DNA of 32,215 nucleotides, taken from Betaproteobacteria bacterium. GTDB lineage: Bacteria > Pseudomonadota > Gammaproteobacteria > Burkholderiales > SG8-39. This document shows positions 13,115-22,915 of this stretch, in pieces; position 1 is the stretch's first letter, and each line of letters starts with the position of its first letter. Location: assembly GCA_947482825.1 (NCBI GenBank), contig CANKMT010000068.1, positions 1 through 32,215 on the forward strand, written 5' to 3'. Both the position numbers and the translations under genes were made by a program. The notes beneath the pieces are model-generated. The model was not told the DNA's origin. It saw only the letters and a list, made by a program, of their open reading frames with translations, and did not search any database.

Positions 13115-14266
13115 TCAGGCGGCCAGATCGGCCAGCCATTGCGCCGCCGGACGCACGGCAACAGCGTCCCGATCAAACGCATGCCTGGCATGACGCACGA
13201 GTTGGACGGCTTGCGCGTCCGGATGAGTCTGCGCCATCTGCCTGAGCGAAAAAGACGGCTTGGACTCTGACCATTTCACCTCGACGAAGTGCGTTGCGTC
13301 CCCGGTGGCGTTGATCAGCACGAAGTCGATCTCCTTGCCACCGGTCGTGCGAAGGTAGTTCAGTTCGACTTCTTCGCCGGTGCTGTCGGCCAGAAAACAG
13401 GCGTGCTTGAGCAGGTGTGTGGCCACCAGGTTCTCGAACTGTGCGCCGGGTTGTTCGTCTGGGGTGGTGTTCTGGACATAGGCCCAGTCATAAAAGTAGA
13501 GCTTCGGCGCCTTGGCCTGCGCCCGCGCAATGTTGCGGTGGTAGGGTCGCACAAGAAATACGATGTGCAACGCCGCCAGAATATCCACGTAGCTGCGAAC
13601 CGTGTTCGGCGCAACCGAGAGGTCACGCGCCAGCGATTCGAACGACAGCGGGCTGCCGGTGCGCCGGCGCAGCAACTCCACCAGATTGCGCATGGCCCGT
13701 ACCTCATGAATGCGGCTGAATTCCATGACGTCCTCACGCACGAGGTCCGTGAAGTACTGGTTTTGCCAACGTTTGCGCCCAGCGTCGGAGGCTTCGAAAA
13801 GCGCCTCTGGAAAGCCGCCAAAGCGCATCAGGGCCTCGAGCGCTTGATCGGCGTCAGTTCCGCTTTGTGCGCAAAGTTCGCGTACCGAGAATGGATGCAG
13901 GCGCCATCGATGATAACGCCCGGCGAGCGATTCCCCGGACTGGCGAAAAGTGTCCAGCCGCGCGCTACCGGTCACCAGCAGCGCTTGCGACGCGGGTTTG
14001 GTGTCCACGATCCCTTTGAGATAGGGCTTCCACCGGGACATGGAATGGATTTCGTCGAGCACCACATAGTCGTGGCTGGGTGCCCAGTCGGCCCGTTCGA
14101 TGCGCTCACGGTCAGCGATTGAGTCGTAGTTCAGATAGATCGGGCGCTTGAATTGCGTGTTCAGATCGCGCGCCATTGTGGTCTTCCCGACCTGACGCGG
14201 CCCGGTGACGATGACCATGCGCTTTTGCAGGTCTTGAGCAATCAGCGCGCTTAGATATCGACTCAT
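13115..14266 (-). CDS. AAA ATPase with DUF4143 domain
   Basis: A 383-residue protein of the AAA_14/DUF4143 group. Walker A is at residues 22-29 (GPRQVGKT) and Walker B at 68-73 (VVLDEI), followed by a sensor-like LLVTGSARLD. A winged-helix part (LARDLSVAPNTVRSYVDIL) and a C-terminal DUF4143 domain with a nuclease-like D...EVK pattern (GKEIDFVLI, HFVEVKWS) complete it. Despite their abundance the role of these proteins is unknown; they are found as single accessory genes, often in variable regions. ATG 14266 is clear. The 100 nt before it are unusually AT-rich for this window and include a 10-bp palindrome, which supports horizontal acquisition. Confidence 0.9.
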   Translation of the reverse strand: MSRYLSALIAQDLQKRMVIVTGPRQVGKTTMARDLNTQFKRPIYLNYDSIADRERIERADWAPSHDYVVLDEIHSMSRWKPYLKGIVDTKPASQALLVTGSARLDTFRQSGESLAGRYHRWRLHPFSVRELCAQSGTDADQALEALMRFGGFPEALFEASDAGRKRWQNQYFTDLVREDVMEFSRIHEVRAMRNLVELLRRRTGSPLSFESLARDLSVAPNTVRSYVDILAALHIVFLVRPYHRNIARAQAKAPKLYFYDWAYVQNTTPDEQPGAQFENLVATHLLKHACFLADSTGEEVELNYLRTTGGKEIDFVLINATGDATHFVEVKWSESKPSFSLRQMAQTHPDAQAVQLVRHARHAFDRDAVAVRPAAQWLADLAA

Positions 14267-14275
14267 TCGGATATT

Positions 14276-14285
14276 TTATCGATAA
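14276..14285. promoter_or_regulatory. AT-rich palindrome upstream of the AAA/DUF4143 gene
   Basis: TTATCGATAA is a perfect 10-bp palindrome 10-19 nt before the ATG at 14266, inside an AT-rich stretch (14267-14345) that contrasts with the GC-rich surroundings. It may be an operator or part of the promoter; no convincing -35/-10 pair was found. Confidence 0.3.
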
Positions 14286-14381
14286 TTTGAAGAAACATCG
14301 TGATATTTCCGCAAAATTATGCAGATTTATTCATTTAAAGATTCTTTGGGAAACACCTCTCTTTCAGGGTCGATGGCCTGC

Positions 14382-15725
14382 TCAGGCGGGCTGCGCCGCG
14401 CCCGCGCGCGACAAGTCTTTTGCCATCGACTCGAGGCGCGGCGAAACCGCGATCCGGCGCTTTTTCGCGTACGCCTCGTGGTTGCGCTCGACCTCGGCCA
14501 GCTTGTAGACGTAGTTCACCATCAGCCCGGCCGAGCGGAGCATGCCGGCCCCAGAGGTGTCGCCAAGCCAGTTGATGCGCTCCATGCGAGCGCCGTTCGA
14601 AAGGTGAAAGCGCGCCACCGGATCGAGCGGTTCGTCGCCTTGCTTGGCGCGCAGGAGGTAGTACGCGCACAACTGAAGGAGCGGTTCCTGGAGCGCGCGG
14701 CCGGCCGCGGCGCCCTCCAGCGCCTGCGGCGTCCCCGCGTCTGCAAACAGCGCCTCCAGCTGCCGGCCGCTCCTGCCGCTGCCCAGATTCGAAGCGCCGG
14801 TGGCCAGCCATTTTCGAAACCCCGGAATGGGCGAGAGGGTAGCGAAAGTCTCCAGGCGGGGAAACTCGCGGCCGAGGTCTTCGGCCACCTGCTTGATCAG
14901 GAAGTTGCCGAACGAAATTCCGCGCAAACCTTCCTGGCAGTTGGTGATCGAATAGAAGATCGCGCAATCGGCCCGCGCGCTGTCGGAAATCGGCGAATCC
15001 GGGTCGAGCAGGGGTTGCACTTTCGCGCTCATGCCCCGGGTGAGCGCCACCTCGATGAAGATCAGCGGTTCCTCGGGCAGCGTCGGGTGAAAGAAGGCGT
15101 AGCAGCGCCGGTCGGCCTGCAGGCGCCGGCGCAGGTCCGTCCACCCCTGGATCTGGTGCACGGCCTCGTAGCGGATGAGTTTCTCCAGCACGATGGCCGA
15201 AGTGCGCCAGTCGATTCGCTCGAGCGTGAGAAAACCCCGGTTGAACCAGGACGACAGCAGGTGCACGAGGTCGGCGTCGCACCCGGCCCATTGGGGGCGC
15301 GTTCGCAGGCCTAATAGCAGGCGCCTGCGCATCTCCACCAGCGTCGCGGTGCCGCCGGGGGCCATGTTCAAGCGCCGGAACAACTCCTGCCTCGGGGCCT
15401 CGACGACGTGCTGGAGCCGGATCAGGTGGGCCTGCGATGGCTCGCTGCGGTAGGCGTCGGCAGCGCGGCCGACGAGTTCCGGATCGGGCGAAAACTCGCT
15501 CGCGAGCAGGTCGAAGAACGCCTCGAGCGATGCGCCCTCGAGGCCCTGGTAGGCCGCCAGCGCTTCGCGCGCGAGCGAGGCGCCCGACGCTTCGCCGCGC
15601 TCCGAGAGCAGCGCGCGGCACAGCTCGATCGCATTTCGCGTCTTGCGGGCATCGACGGGAGGCACGGCGCCCGGCTTGGCCGTCGTTTCGCCGAACAGGC
15701 GCTTGAGGAAACCGGGTTTGTTCAC
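14382..15725 (-). CDS. Malonyl-CoA decarboxylase
   Basis: A 447-residue malonyl-CoA decarboxylase (PF05292 type), which turns malonyl-CoA into acetyl-CoA and CO2 in the cytoplasm. An N-terminal helical domain (about 30-150) is followed by the acetyltransferase-like catalytic domain: WRTSAIVLEKLIRYEAVH, AFFHPTLPEEPLIFIEVAL, FYSITNCQEGLRGISFGNFL, TLSPIPGF with S298, and ARFHLSNGA with the catalytic His (H374), then RINWLGD. The length is normal. The start is GTG at 15725, one base after the ABC ATPase stop, so the two are coupled. It is the last gene of the 12-gene run. No malonyl-CoA synthetase is encoded in the window. Confidence 0.95.
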   Translation of the reverse strand: MNKPGFLKRLFGETTAKPGAVPPVDARKTRNAIELCRALLSERGEASGASLAREALAAYQGLEGASLEAFFDLLASEFSPDPELVGRAADAYRSEPSQAHLIRLQHVVEAPRQELFRRLNMAPGGTATLVEMRRRLLLGLRTRPQWAGCDADLVHLLSSWFNRGFLTLERIDWRTSAIVLEKLIRYEAVHQIQGWTDLRRRLQADRRCYAFFHPTLPEEPLIFIEVALTRGMSAKVQPLLDPDSPISDSARADCAIFYSITNCQEGLRGISFGNFLIKQVAEDLGREFPRLETFATLSPIPGFRKWLATGASNLGSGRSGRQLEALFADAGTPQALEGAAAGRALQEPLLQLCAYYLLRAKQGDEPLDPVARFHLSNGARMERINWLGDTSGAGMLRSAGLMVNYVYKLAEVERNHEAYAKKRRIAVSPRLESMAKDLSRAGAAQPA

Positions 15726-15726
15726 T

Positions 15727-16527
15727 TCAGATTCCCGCCGTGTCCCGGACGCCTTGCTTCAGGAACAGGAATTCGAGCAGCCTTTTCCTGTAGGCAACAT
15801 AGCGCGAATCGCCCGCGAGGCCGATCCGCTCGCGCGGCCGCTCGAGGTCGATCCGGATGTCTTCGCCGATCGTGGCTTTCGGGCCGTTGGTCATCATGAC
15901 CACGCGGTCGGCAAGCAGGATCGCCTCGTCGACGTCATGCGTCACCATGACCACCGTCGGGTGTGCCTGCTCGACGATGCGCATGAGTTCGTCCTGCAAC
16001 GAAGCGCGGGTCAGGGCATCGAGCGCACCGAACGGCTCATCGAGCAAGAGCACGCGCGGTTCGATGGCGAGCGCGCGCGCGATGCCGACCCGCTGCTTCA
16101 TTCCGCCGGATATTTCGAACGGATACTTGCCGGCCGCTTCTTCGAGGTGGACCAGATTCAGCGCGGCCTCGGTGCGCCGGCGCAGCGCCGCGGCGTCCTC
16201 GCGCGCGCCGAACACGCGCCGCACGCCGAGGTGCACGTTCTCGAAGCACGTCATCCACGGCAGCAGCGAGTGCTGCTGGAACACCACGCCCCGGTCCGGG
16301 CCGGGCCCCACGATCAGGCGCTCATCGCAATAAAGCTCGCCTGTGCTCGGGGTATTCAATCCCGCGATCAGGTTGAGCAGCGTGCTCTTGCCGCAACCCG
16401 AGTGCCCGACGAGGCAGACGAACTCCCCCGCCGCGATGTCGAGATCGATCTTGTCGATTGCGTGAAACGGCCCCTTCTTGGTCGTGAAGACGACCGACAC
16501 GCCCTTGACCTTCAGGGAAGAGCTCAT
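15727..16527 (-). CDS. NrtC/SsuB-type ABC transporter ATP-binding protein
   Basis: A 266-residue ATPase of the nitrate/sulfonate/taurine importer family. Walker A GHSGCGKST (41-49), Q-loop FQQHSLLPW, signature SGGMKQR (140-146), Walker B VLLLDEP (159-165) and the H-loop VTHDVDEA are all intact. It energises the permease encoded 7 nt upstream. ATG 16527 is preferred over the longer frame, which overlaps the permease gene. The C-terminal extension after the H-loop (DIRIDLERPRERIGLAGDS) is typical for NrtD/SsuB ATPases. Confidence 0.94.
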   Translation of the reverse strand: MSSSLKVKGVSVVFTTKKGPFHAIDKIDLDIAAGEFVCLVGHSGCGKSTLLNLIAGLNTPSTGELYCDERLIVGPGPDRGVVFQQHSLLPWMTCFENVHLGVRRVFGAREDAAALRRRTEAALNLVHLEEAAGKYPFEISGGMKQRVGIARALAIEPRVLLLDEPFGALDALTRASLQDELMRIVEQAHPTVVMVTHDVDEAILLADRVVMMTNGPKATIGEDIRIDLERPRERIGLAGDSRYVAYRKRLLEFLFLKQGVRDTAGI

Positions 16528-16534
16528 TGCCGGG

Positions 16535-17377
16535 TCATTCCTGGAACGCCAGCAGGCGCGTGATCTGTGCCAGCAGGACATCGAGCCCCAGCCCGACCAG
16601 GCCGATCAGCACGATCGCCGTGATCATGCTGGCGATCTGCAGGTTGTTCCACTCGTTCCAGATGAAGTAGCCGATGCCCGACTGGCCGACCACCATCTCG
16701 GCGGCCACGATCACGAACCAGGCGGTGCCGATCGAGATGCGCATGCCGGTGAGGATCATGGGCACCGCGGCGGGAAAAACAATATGGCGGATGCGCGTCC
16801 AGACACTGAGGCCGAGCACTCGCGATACGTTGAGCCAATCCTGCCGGACCGCCGAAACGCCGAATGCCGTGTTGATCAGCAACGGCCACACCGAGCAGAT
16901 GAAGATGATGAAGATCGCCGAAGCGCCGCTATCCTTGAAGGTGTAGAGCGCAAGCGGCATCCAGGCCAGCGGCGACACGGGCTTGAGCACCTGGATGAAC
17001 GGGTTGAGCGCCGCGTACAGCTTGGGCAGCAGGCCGATGGCAAAACCCAGCGGCACCGCAACGAACACGGCAATGGCGTAGCCGCCCAGTACGCGCGCAA
17101 GCGAATGCGCGAGGTGCCAGCCGATGCCCAGGTCGTTGGTGCCGTGGCGGTCGAAGGCATGACTCAGCAGCTCGCCGGAACGCCGGACAACGTCCATCGG
17201 GGTCGGCATCGCGGACTGGCCTTGCGCCGGGCCGCTCTGGCCGATCAGTTTCGCGTACTCCGGGTCGACCGGCGCCTGGCTCGCCGCGCCTCCCCCGGTC
17301 GCCAGATGCCAGACCAGGACAAACGCGGCAAACAGAAGCAGCGAGAGCACCCAGGGTCGCTCGAACAAACCTTTCAT
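16535..17377 (-). CDS. NrtB/SsuC-type ABC transporter permease
   Basis: A 280-residue inner-membrane permease with an N-terminal membrane segment (LSLLLFAAFVLVWHLATGG), a periplasmic insertion, then five or so helices of the BPD_transp_1 domain. The coupling (EAA-type) loop is DWLNVSRVLGLSVWTRIRHIVFPAAVP. It forms the pore of an NrtABC/SsuABC-like importer with the receptor gene 4 nt upstream and the ATPase gene 7 nt downstream. ATG 17377. The substrate class of such importers (nitrate, cyanate, sulfonates, nitriles and others) cannot be told from the permease. Confidence 0.93.
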   Translation of the reverse strand: MKGLFERPWVLSLLLFAAFVLVWHLATGGGAASQAPVDPEYAKLIGQSGPAQGQSAMPTPMDVVRRSGELLSHAFDRHGTNDLGIGWHLAHSLARVLGGYAIAVFVAVPLGFAIGLLPKLYAALNPFIQVLKPVSPLAWMPLALYTFKDSGASAIFIIFICSVWPLLINTAFGVSAVRQDWLNVSRVLGLSVWTRIRHIVFPAAVPMILTGMRISIGTAWFVIVAAEMVVGQSGIGYFIWNEWNNLQIASMITAIVLIGLVGLGLDVLLAQITRLLAFQE

Positions 17378-17381
17378 GCGT

Positions 17382-18761
17382 TCAGGCCTTGCCTATCTGA
17401 CGCTTGAGGTACTCGTCGGGGCGGTTCGAGTCGAACTCCTTGCCGAGAATCGTTTCCTTGCGGAACCCGGGAGCCGGCGCCTGCGCCCCGAGGTCGGCCA
17501 TCAAGCGTTTGGCGTCGGTGGCCAGCATCACCTGCTCGGCGAGCTTCTTGTAGTCGATGTCCTGCTTGAGCATGTTCCAGCGGCGCAGCTGGGTCATCAT
17601 CCATACCGCCATGGAGTAGTGCGGATAGGGCTGGAAGTCGACGCGATCGGGAACGTTCTTGATGTTGCCAAGGCCGTCGGCGTACTTTCCGGTGATGACC
17701 TGGTCGACCACCGTTTCGGGCTGGTTCAGGTAATTGGGCTGCGCGAGGATCTTCGCCATGCCCGCGCGATTCTTCGGCTCCGACACGTGCAGGCTGGCGC
17801 CGATGATGGCGCGATAAAACGCGAGGAAGGTGTTGGGATTCTGCTTGATGAAGGCTTCGCTGCCGGTCACCGAACAGCACGGGTGACCCTTCCAGATATC
17901 GCGTGAAAGAAGGTGGATGAACCCGGCCCCCTCGTAAACCGCACGCTGCCCCCCGGGTTCCCCGCCAAAGAACCCATCGACGTTGCCGGTGCGCAGGTTG
18001 GACACATACTCGCTGGGCGGCACTACGCGGAAAGAGACGTCCTTGTCCGGATCGAGGCCGTTCTCGGCAAGGTAGTAGCGCAGTTGCAAGGCCTGATGCG
18101 AGGTATCGAACGGGATCGCGAACTTGAACCCTTTCCAGTTCTTCGGATTGCGATTGTCCTTGTGCTTCATCGCCAGCACGAGAGAATTGCCGTGCTGGTT
18201 CAGGATCGTGAGCACGCGGGTCGGCACCGGGGCCGACCCAAGCCCGGCCGACATCGTCAGTGCCACCGGCATGACTTGCTGCGAAAAGTCGAGCTCGCCA
18301 TTGATCATCTTGTCGCGGATCAGCGCAACGCCCGCGATCTTCTGCAACTTAACGTCGAGGCCCTGGCGGCTGAACAGGCCAAGCTGCTCCGCGTAGATCA
18401 GCGGCGTGGCGCAGGTGATCGGCAGGAAGCCGACATTGAGCGCCTTCTTTTCGATCGGACCCGGCTTGCGGGTTTCCTGGGCGAACGCCTTGAGCGAATC
18501 CAGGGGGATCATCGCCGAGACCGCGGTCAGGGCGGTACCGGCGCCTACGGCCTTGAGGAATTTGCGGCGAACCGCGGGATCCGGAAACATCCCGGTGAAG
18601 ATCGCTTCATCCATTCCCGCGGAGAGCGCCTTTTCCTCGCCGTTCGAACCCTGCGCCAGCGCCCGCAGTTCCGGCGCCGAGTGGTTCCGTCCGCAAACGC
18701 AGTGACCGAGTGAGTGCCGCATTGCGTTCGACACGCCGTCGACCGTCGGTTTCTTGCTCAT
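17382..18761 (-). CDS. NrtA/CmpA-like ABC transporter substrate-binding protein
   Basis: A 459-residue receptor of the NrtA/CmpA type: LNVGFLPITCATPLIYAEQLGLF, RVVPPSEYVSNLRTGNVDGFFGGEP, WKGHPCCSVTGSEAFIKQNP. The Tat motif RRKFLKAVGAG lies only at residues 65-75, after an unusually long leader that contains H20-C21-x-C23 and H27 (GHCVCGRNH), a possible metal knuckle. Internal starts nearer the Tat motif (for example Met50) exist, but ATG 18761 gives the longest clean frame and lies 34 nt after the nitrilase stop. The mature receptor would be periplasmic and deliver substrate to the NrtB/C-like pair downstream. The nitrilase and isonitrile hydratase in the same run hint at a nitrogen-containing organic ligand. 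Confidence 0.9.
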   Translation of the reverse strand: MSKKPTVDGVSNAMRHSLGHCVCGRNHSAPELRALAQGSNGEEKALSAGMDEAIFTGMFPDPAVRRKFLKAVGAGTALTAVSAMIPLDSLKAFAQETRKPGPIEKKALNVGFLPITCATPLIYAEQLGLFSRQGLDVKLQKIAGVALIRDKMINGELDFSQQVMPVALTMSAGLGSAPVPTRVLTILNQHGNSLVLAMKHKDNRNPKNWKGFKFAIPFDTSHQALQLRYYLAENGLDPDKDVSFRVVPPSEYVSNLRTGNVDGFFGGEPGGQRAVYEGAGFIHLLSRDIWKGHPCCSVTGSEAFIKQNPNTFLAFYRAIIGASLHVSEPKNRAGMAKILAQPNYLNQPETVVDQVITGKYADGLGNIKNVPDRVDFQPYPHYSMAVWMMTQLRRWNMLKQDIDYKKLAEQVMLATDAKRLMADLGAQAPAPGFRKETILGKEFDSNRPDEYLKRQIGKA

Positions 18762-18795
18762 GGCTGGCTCCTGGGAATAGTGGATTTGAGGGTGA

Positions 18796-19848
18796 TCATT
18801 TCATTGCCAACAGTTGGGCTGGCGGCTCGGAGGCCGGACGAGATTCCATTTCAGGCAGGTCCAGCGAGCGCTCTTCGAAATAGGCCGGCGAGCGCGCCGT
18901 GCGGTCCACCGTCAGCTTGAACACGTCGAACCGGTTGTAATAGCCTACGACATCGTGAAACTGCTTGGGCTCGACGCAGAGCCCTACGTCGATGTCGGCG
19001 TAGAGGATGCCCTCCTCGTCACGCCGCACCTCGCTCACCGGCGTGCCGTCCGGCCCGAGAATGATGGAAATGCTCCTCGGCGTGTTGTCTAGGATGGCCG
19101 CCACCTTCGGGTCGCCGGCGGCCACTGCGTCCCGCGTGGCCGGATCGAAAAACGCCGAAGCCACGATGTTGAATACCTTGCCCTCGAACGAATGCGCGCC
19201 AGCGCGGATCCGGATCGCCGATTCGATGTCGTAGGCACCGGCCTCGCCGGGCGGACGGGTCGGCCAGATCGGAGGGTAAGACGAAATATGCACCTGCTCG
19301 CCCTGCGCGATCAGCGCGTAGCGCGCCAGGGGATTGGTGTTCTCGCCGCAGATCAGCATGCCTATCCTGCCGACATCGGTTGCTGAAACGTTCAGGCCCC
19401 GCCCGTCGCCCGGCGCCCAGACCAGTTTTTCATAAAAGGTCGGCACCAGCTTGCGGTGATGGTTGAGGATGCGGCCGTGATCCCCAATGAGCACATTGCT
19501 GTTCCAGACGCAGCCCAGGCTCGCTTCGGTCCCTTCGTTCAGGCCCATCGATACGAACACCTTGTTGGCACGGGCGGCCTGCGCGATCCGCGCGATTTCG
19601 GGGCCCGGCACGCGGATCGCCGCCTGCATCAGGCGGCGGAAAAAATCGTGGTTCTCGATCGGGGCGCGCACCGCAGTCCAGATCGGAAAAGCCGGGATGA
19701 AAGTCTCCGGGAAAGCGATCAGGCGCGCCCCGTTGCCGGCCGCCTCCTTGATCAGCGCGCAGGCCTTGTCGACCGTCGCCCTGGTGTCCATGAAAACGGG
19801 GGCCACGTGCATCGCGGCAGCTTTGAATTTCGGGAGTGCGGTGGTCAT
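18796..19848 (-). CDS. Nitrilase (carbon-nitrogen hydrolase family)
   Basis: A 350-residue nitrilase-superfamily enzyme of the true nitrilase/cyanide hydratase branch. The catalytic triad is E48 (FPETFIP), K133 (HHRKLVPT) and C167 (MLICGENTNPLARYAL); the CGEN-NPL context is characteristic of nitrilases rather than amidases. They hydrolyse R-CN to the carboxylic acid and ammonia and form spiral oligomers; length and C-terminal tail fit. The ATG at 19848 overlaps the stop of the molybdopterin enzyme gene by 4 nt. Co-transcription with an isonitrile hydratase-like protein, two ABC importers and malonyl-CoA decarboxylase suggests a dedicated nitrile pathway. The natural substrate is not known. 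Confidence 0.93.
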   Translation of the reverse strand: MTTALPKFKAAAMHVAPVFMDTRATVDKACALIKEAAGNGARLIAFPETFIPAFPIWTAVRAPIENHDFFRRLMQAAIRVPGPEIARIAQAARANKVFVSMGLNEGTEASLGCVWNSNVLIGDHGRILNHHRKLVPTFYEKLVWAPGDGRGLNVSATDVGRIGMLICGENTNPLARYALIAQGEQVHISSYPPIWPTRPPGEAGAYDIESAIRIRAGAHSFEGKVFNIVASAFFDPATRDAVAAGDPKVAAILDNTPRSISIILGPDGTPVSEVRRDEEGILYADIDVGLCVEPKQFHDVVGYYNRFDVFKLTVDRTARSPAYFEERSLDLPEMESRPASEPPAQLLAMK

Positions 19849-20885
19849 TTCGAGGCGTCCTCTGTTCGATTCGGTGCTGCTTGCACTTCGATCCGGATTG
19901 AAAACCATTCGTTGCGCGCGCCGCTCGCGGGCTGTACCGCACCGTCGTTTGCTGTGGCCCGGCAAAGCAGGCCGTGTTCGCCGGGCGGCAGGTTCGCTTC
20001 GAGGCAAAACCGCTGCCAGGAAAAATCCACGCGGCGCTCCAGCTGCGCAATGCGCCAGTGCAGGCCGCCGTCCACGCTGACTTCCACCTGCGCGATGCCG
20101 CCGCCCGCCCAGGCCCAACCTTCGATCTTCTGCACTCCCACGGCAACCGGCACGGCGTCCTGGTGGGACACGATCAACGAATGCGGGGCGATCGCCCAGA
20201 CCGGTTTCAGGTGGGTCCTGCCGCCGCTTTCGATCCGGTCGTTGTAGAGCGTGGTGGTGAAATGGCCGGGAGAGCGTTCCTCGCGCAGTTCAAGCCGGGT
20301 CAGCCACTTGGTCGAGTTGGTGCCGTAAAAGCCGGGCACGATCAGGCGCGCGGGGCCGCCACGCTCGGGCGAGAGCGGTTCGCCGTTGATCCGCGTTGCG
20401 ATCAAAGTCTCCGCCCCAAACGCTTTCTCGATCGGCAGGTCCTTCTGGTAGTACGGGTGGTGAACGCCATTGAACGTGCCGCTGTCGGCGCCCCTTGACC
20501 AGACGTAGCGGGCTTGCGGCAGGACGCCCGCGATGGCGAGCACCGCCGCCAGCGAAACGCCTTCCCACTCCACGTTGCCGACCCGGCGCACCGGTTTGTC
20601 GGGGAACAAGGGGCTACCAGCACACTCGTGCGCGGCGACAATGCGGAGGGCGGGCAGTTCCCGAAGCGCAGCCCAGGTCAACGTCGCCGGCCTCTCAACC
20701 AGGCCGCCGATCTCGAGCGACCATGGTTTTGCCGACATGTCCGCCACGCCCAGATGCACCACGTAGAACATGTCGGTCAGCGGGGTCATGAAAGACTGCA
20801 ACGCCGCGACCGGCGGCTGGTGCAGCTCGAACCCGGAGCGCAACATGCCCACTGGAGCATCGCCGCCGGAGGTCTCAGCCTTCAT
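19845..20885 (-). CDS. Sulfite-oxidase-family molybdopterin enzyme
   Basis: A 346-residue protein with the Moco-binding sulfite oxidase fold (about residues 50-220) and the Ig-like dimerisation domain (about 235-335: KIEGWAWAGGGIAQVEVSVDGG). The Mo-ligating Cys is C88 in VAAHECAGS, and GFYGTNSTKWLTRLEL matches the conserved C-terminal part of the Moco domain. No signal peptide and no cytochrome domain are present, so it is probably cytoplasmic, unlike periplasmic SorA/SorT. Sulfite oxidation is the family's best-known reaction, but many members have unknown substrates. It is 16 nt after the Liv-type receptor gene and overlaps the nitrilase gene by 4 nt, so it should act in the same pathway. 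Confidence 0.9.
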   Translation of the reverse strand: MKAETSGGDAPVGMLRSGFELHQPPVAALQSFMTPLTDMFYVVHLGVADMSAKPWSLEIGGLVERPATLTWAALRELPALRIVAAHECAGSPLFPDKPVRRVGNVEWEGVSLAAVLAIAGVLPQARYVWSRGADSGTFNGVHHPYYQKDLPIEKAFGAETLIATRINGEPLSPERGGPARLIVPGFYGTNSTKWLTRLELREERSPGHFTTTLYNDRIESGGRTHLKPVWAIAPHSLIVSHQDAVPVAVGVQKIEGWAWAGGGIAQVEVSVDGGLHWRIAQLERRVDFSWQRFCLEANLPPGEHGLLCRATANDGAVQPASGARNEWFSIRIEVQAAPNRTEDASK

Positions 20886-20901
20886 GCCGCCGCGCCCGGT
20901 C

Positions 20902-22194
20902 TCACACCGGCATTTTCGACAGATCGTGCCGCACCGGCATGTTCTTCGCCAGGTCTTCCTTGGGGATCTTCTTCTTGACCTCGAAGCGTCCGTTCTCGAT
21001 GAGGCTGATATAGCAATCGAGGATGCCGCTGTGGTCTTCCTTGCGCAGCAGCTTGTCGCCCTGCGGATGGCCGAGCGAATTCTTCATCGGCAGGCCCTCG
21101 AGCGCGCGGATCACGCCCTCGGTGTCCTTGCGCGTCTTGTAGCCCGAAGTCTCGATCGCCGCCTTGAGCGTGTACAGGTCCTCCCACGATTGCCAAGCGT
21201 GGCTCTTGGCCATGATGCGCTTGGAGCCGGCCTCGCGCGCGTCGATGTCGTCGAGTTCCATGATCTTGTTGTGCTCTTTGTGGAACCCGTCGTCCTTGTA
21301 CTTCAGCATGCGCGGGAAATTCTCGAGGATGTAGACGCCTTCGGCCGCGCCCTCGATGTCGGCGGGCGCGATCGCCTCGAGCGTCCCGCTGACCGAGTAC
21401 ATCTTGGCTCGCTTGCCGATCCCCATCGATTTGGACTGGGTGTAGAAGGCCACCGACAGGGACCCGAAAAAGATCGAGAACACCACCTGCGTTTCGGCCG
21501 GGATCTGGGTGAGGTAGGGCACGAAGTCCTTCGCGTCCAGCGGCACGGGGATGTTGCCGACCACCTTGCCGCCGAGTTTTTCCACGATCACCTTGGTTTC
21601 CTGGAAGTGGCTTTGGCCCCAGGCGTAGTCGGCGTAGATGACGGTCCAGTTCTTGCCGAGGTTCTCCATGCACCAGGGCACCCCAGCCGCCGCGATCGAA
21701 TACGTATCCATGCCGGTGCGAAAACTGTAGCGCGTGCCTTTGCTGCCCGTCGCCTCGGTCGCCTCACCCATGGACATGTAGATGGTCTTGAGTTCGGTCG
21801 CGATCGGTATCGCGGCGAGCATCACGCCCGAGTGCACCGACCCCATCACGAACTCCGCGTTCGCGCGCTGGATCAGGTTGCGCAGCTTGCGCGCCCCGGA
21901 GGCCGGGTTCGACTCGGTATCCTCGGTGGCCAGCACGACCTTGCGCTTTGCGATGCCGCCGCCCTGGTTGATCAGGTCGACCGCTTTCCTTGCGGCCTTG
22001 TCGTGCCAGTAGCCCCACGAGGCGAAGCCGCCAGTCAGCTCGACGTGGTGGCCGATGACGATCGGGCCGGCCGGCGCCTGCGCGAACAGGTCCTTCATGA
22101 TGGTGAGGTTGGCCACGCCGGTAGCCGCGCCACCGGCCAATGCGTACTGCAGGAAGCTGCGGCGATTGACTTTCGGGTCGTTGCTGTTTTCCAT
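20902..22194 (-). CDS. Liv/urea-type ABC transporter substrate-binding protein
   Basis: A 430-residue type I periplasmic receptor (Peripla_BP_6 family). The Tat signal NRRSFLQYALAGGAATG is at residues 10-26, followed by the mature start PIVIGHHVELTGGFASWG. Further family blocks are KVVLATEDTESNPASGARKLRNLI and EGVYILENFP. It belongs with the livF/livG/livM/livH genes directly upstream. A family-typical ATG at 22194 lies 22 nt after livF. The sequence is closer to amide/urea-type receptors than to leucine-specific LivK, but the ligand cannot be assigned. Confidence 0.92.
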   Translation of the reverse strand: MENSNDPKVNRRSFLQYALAGGAATGVANLTIMKDLFAQAPAGPIVIGHHVELTGGFASWGYWHDKAARKAVDLINQGGGIAKRKVVLATEDTESNPASGARKLRNLIQRANAEFVMGSVHSGVMLAAIPIATELKTIYMSMGEATEATGSKGTRYSFRTGMDTYSIAAAGVPWCMENLGKNWTVIYADYAWGQSHFQETKVIVEKLGGKVVGNIPVPLDAKDFVPYLTQIPAETQVVFSIFFGSLSVAFYTQSKSMGIGKRAKMYSVSGTLEAIAPADIEGAAEGVYILENFPRMLKYKDDGFHKEHNKIMELDDIDAREAGSKRIMAKSHAWQSWEDLYTLKAAIETSGYKTRKDTEGVIRALEGLPMKNSLGHPQGDKLLRKEDHSGILDCYISLIENGRFEVKKKIPKEDLAKNMPVRHDLSKMPV

Positions 22195-22216
22195 GTTCGC
22201 TCTCCTGGCGTTTCGG

Positions 22217-22907
<691 letters not shown>

Positions 22908-22915
<8 letters not shown>

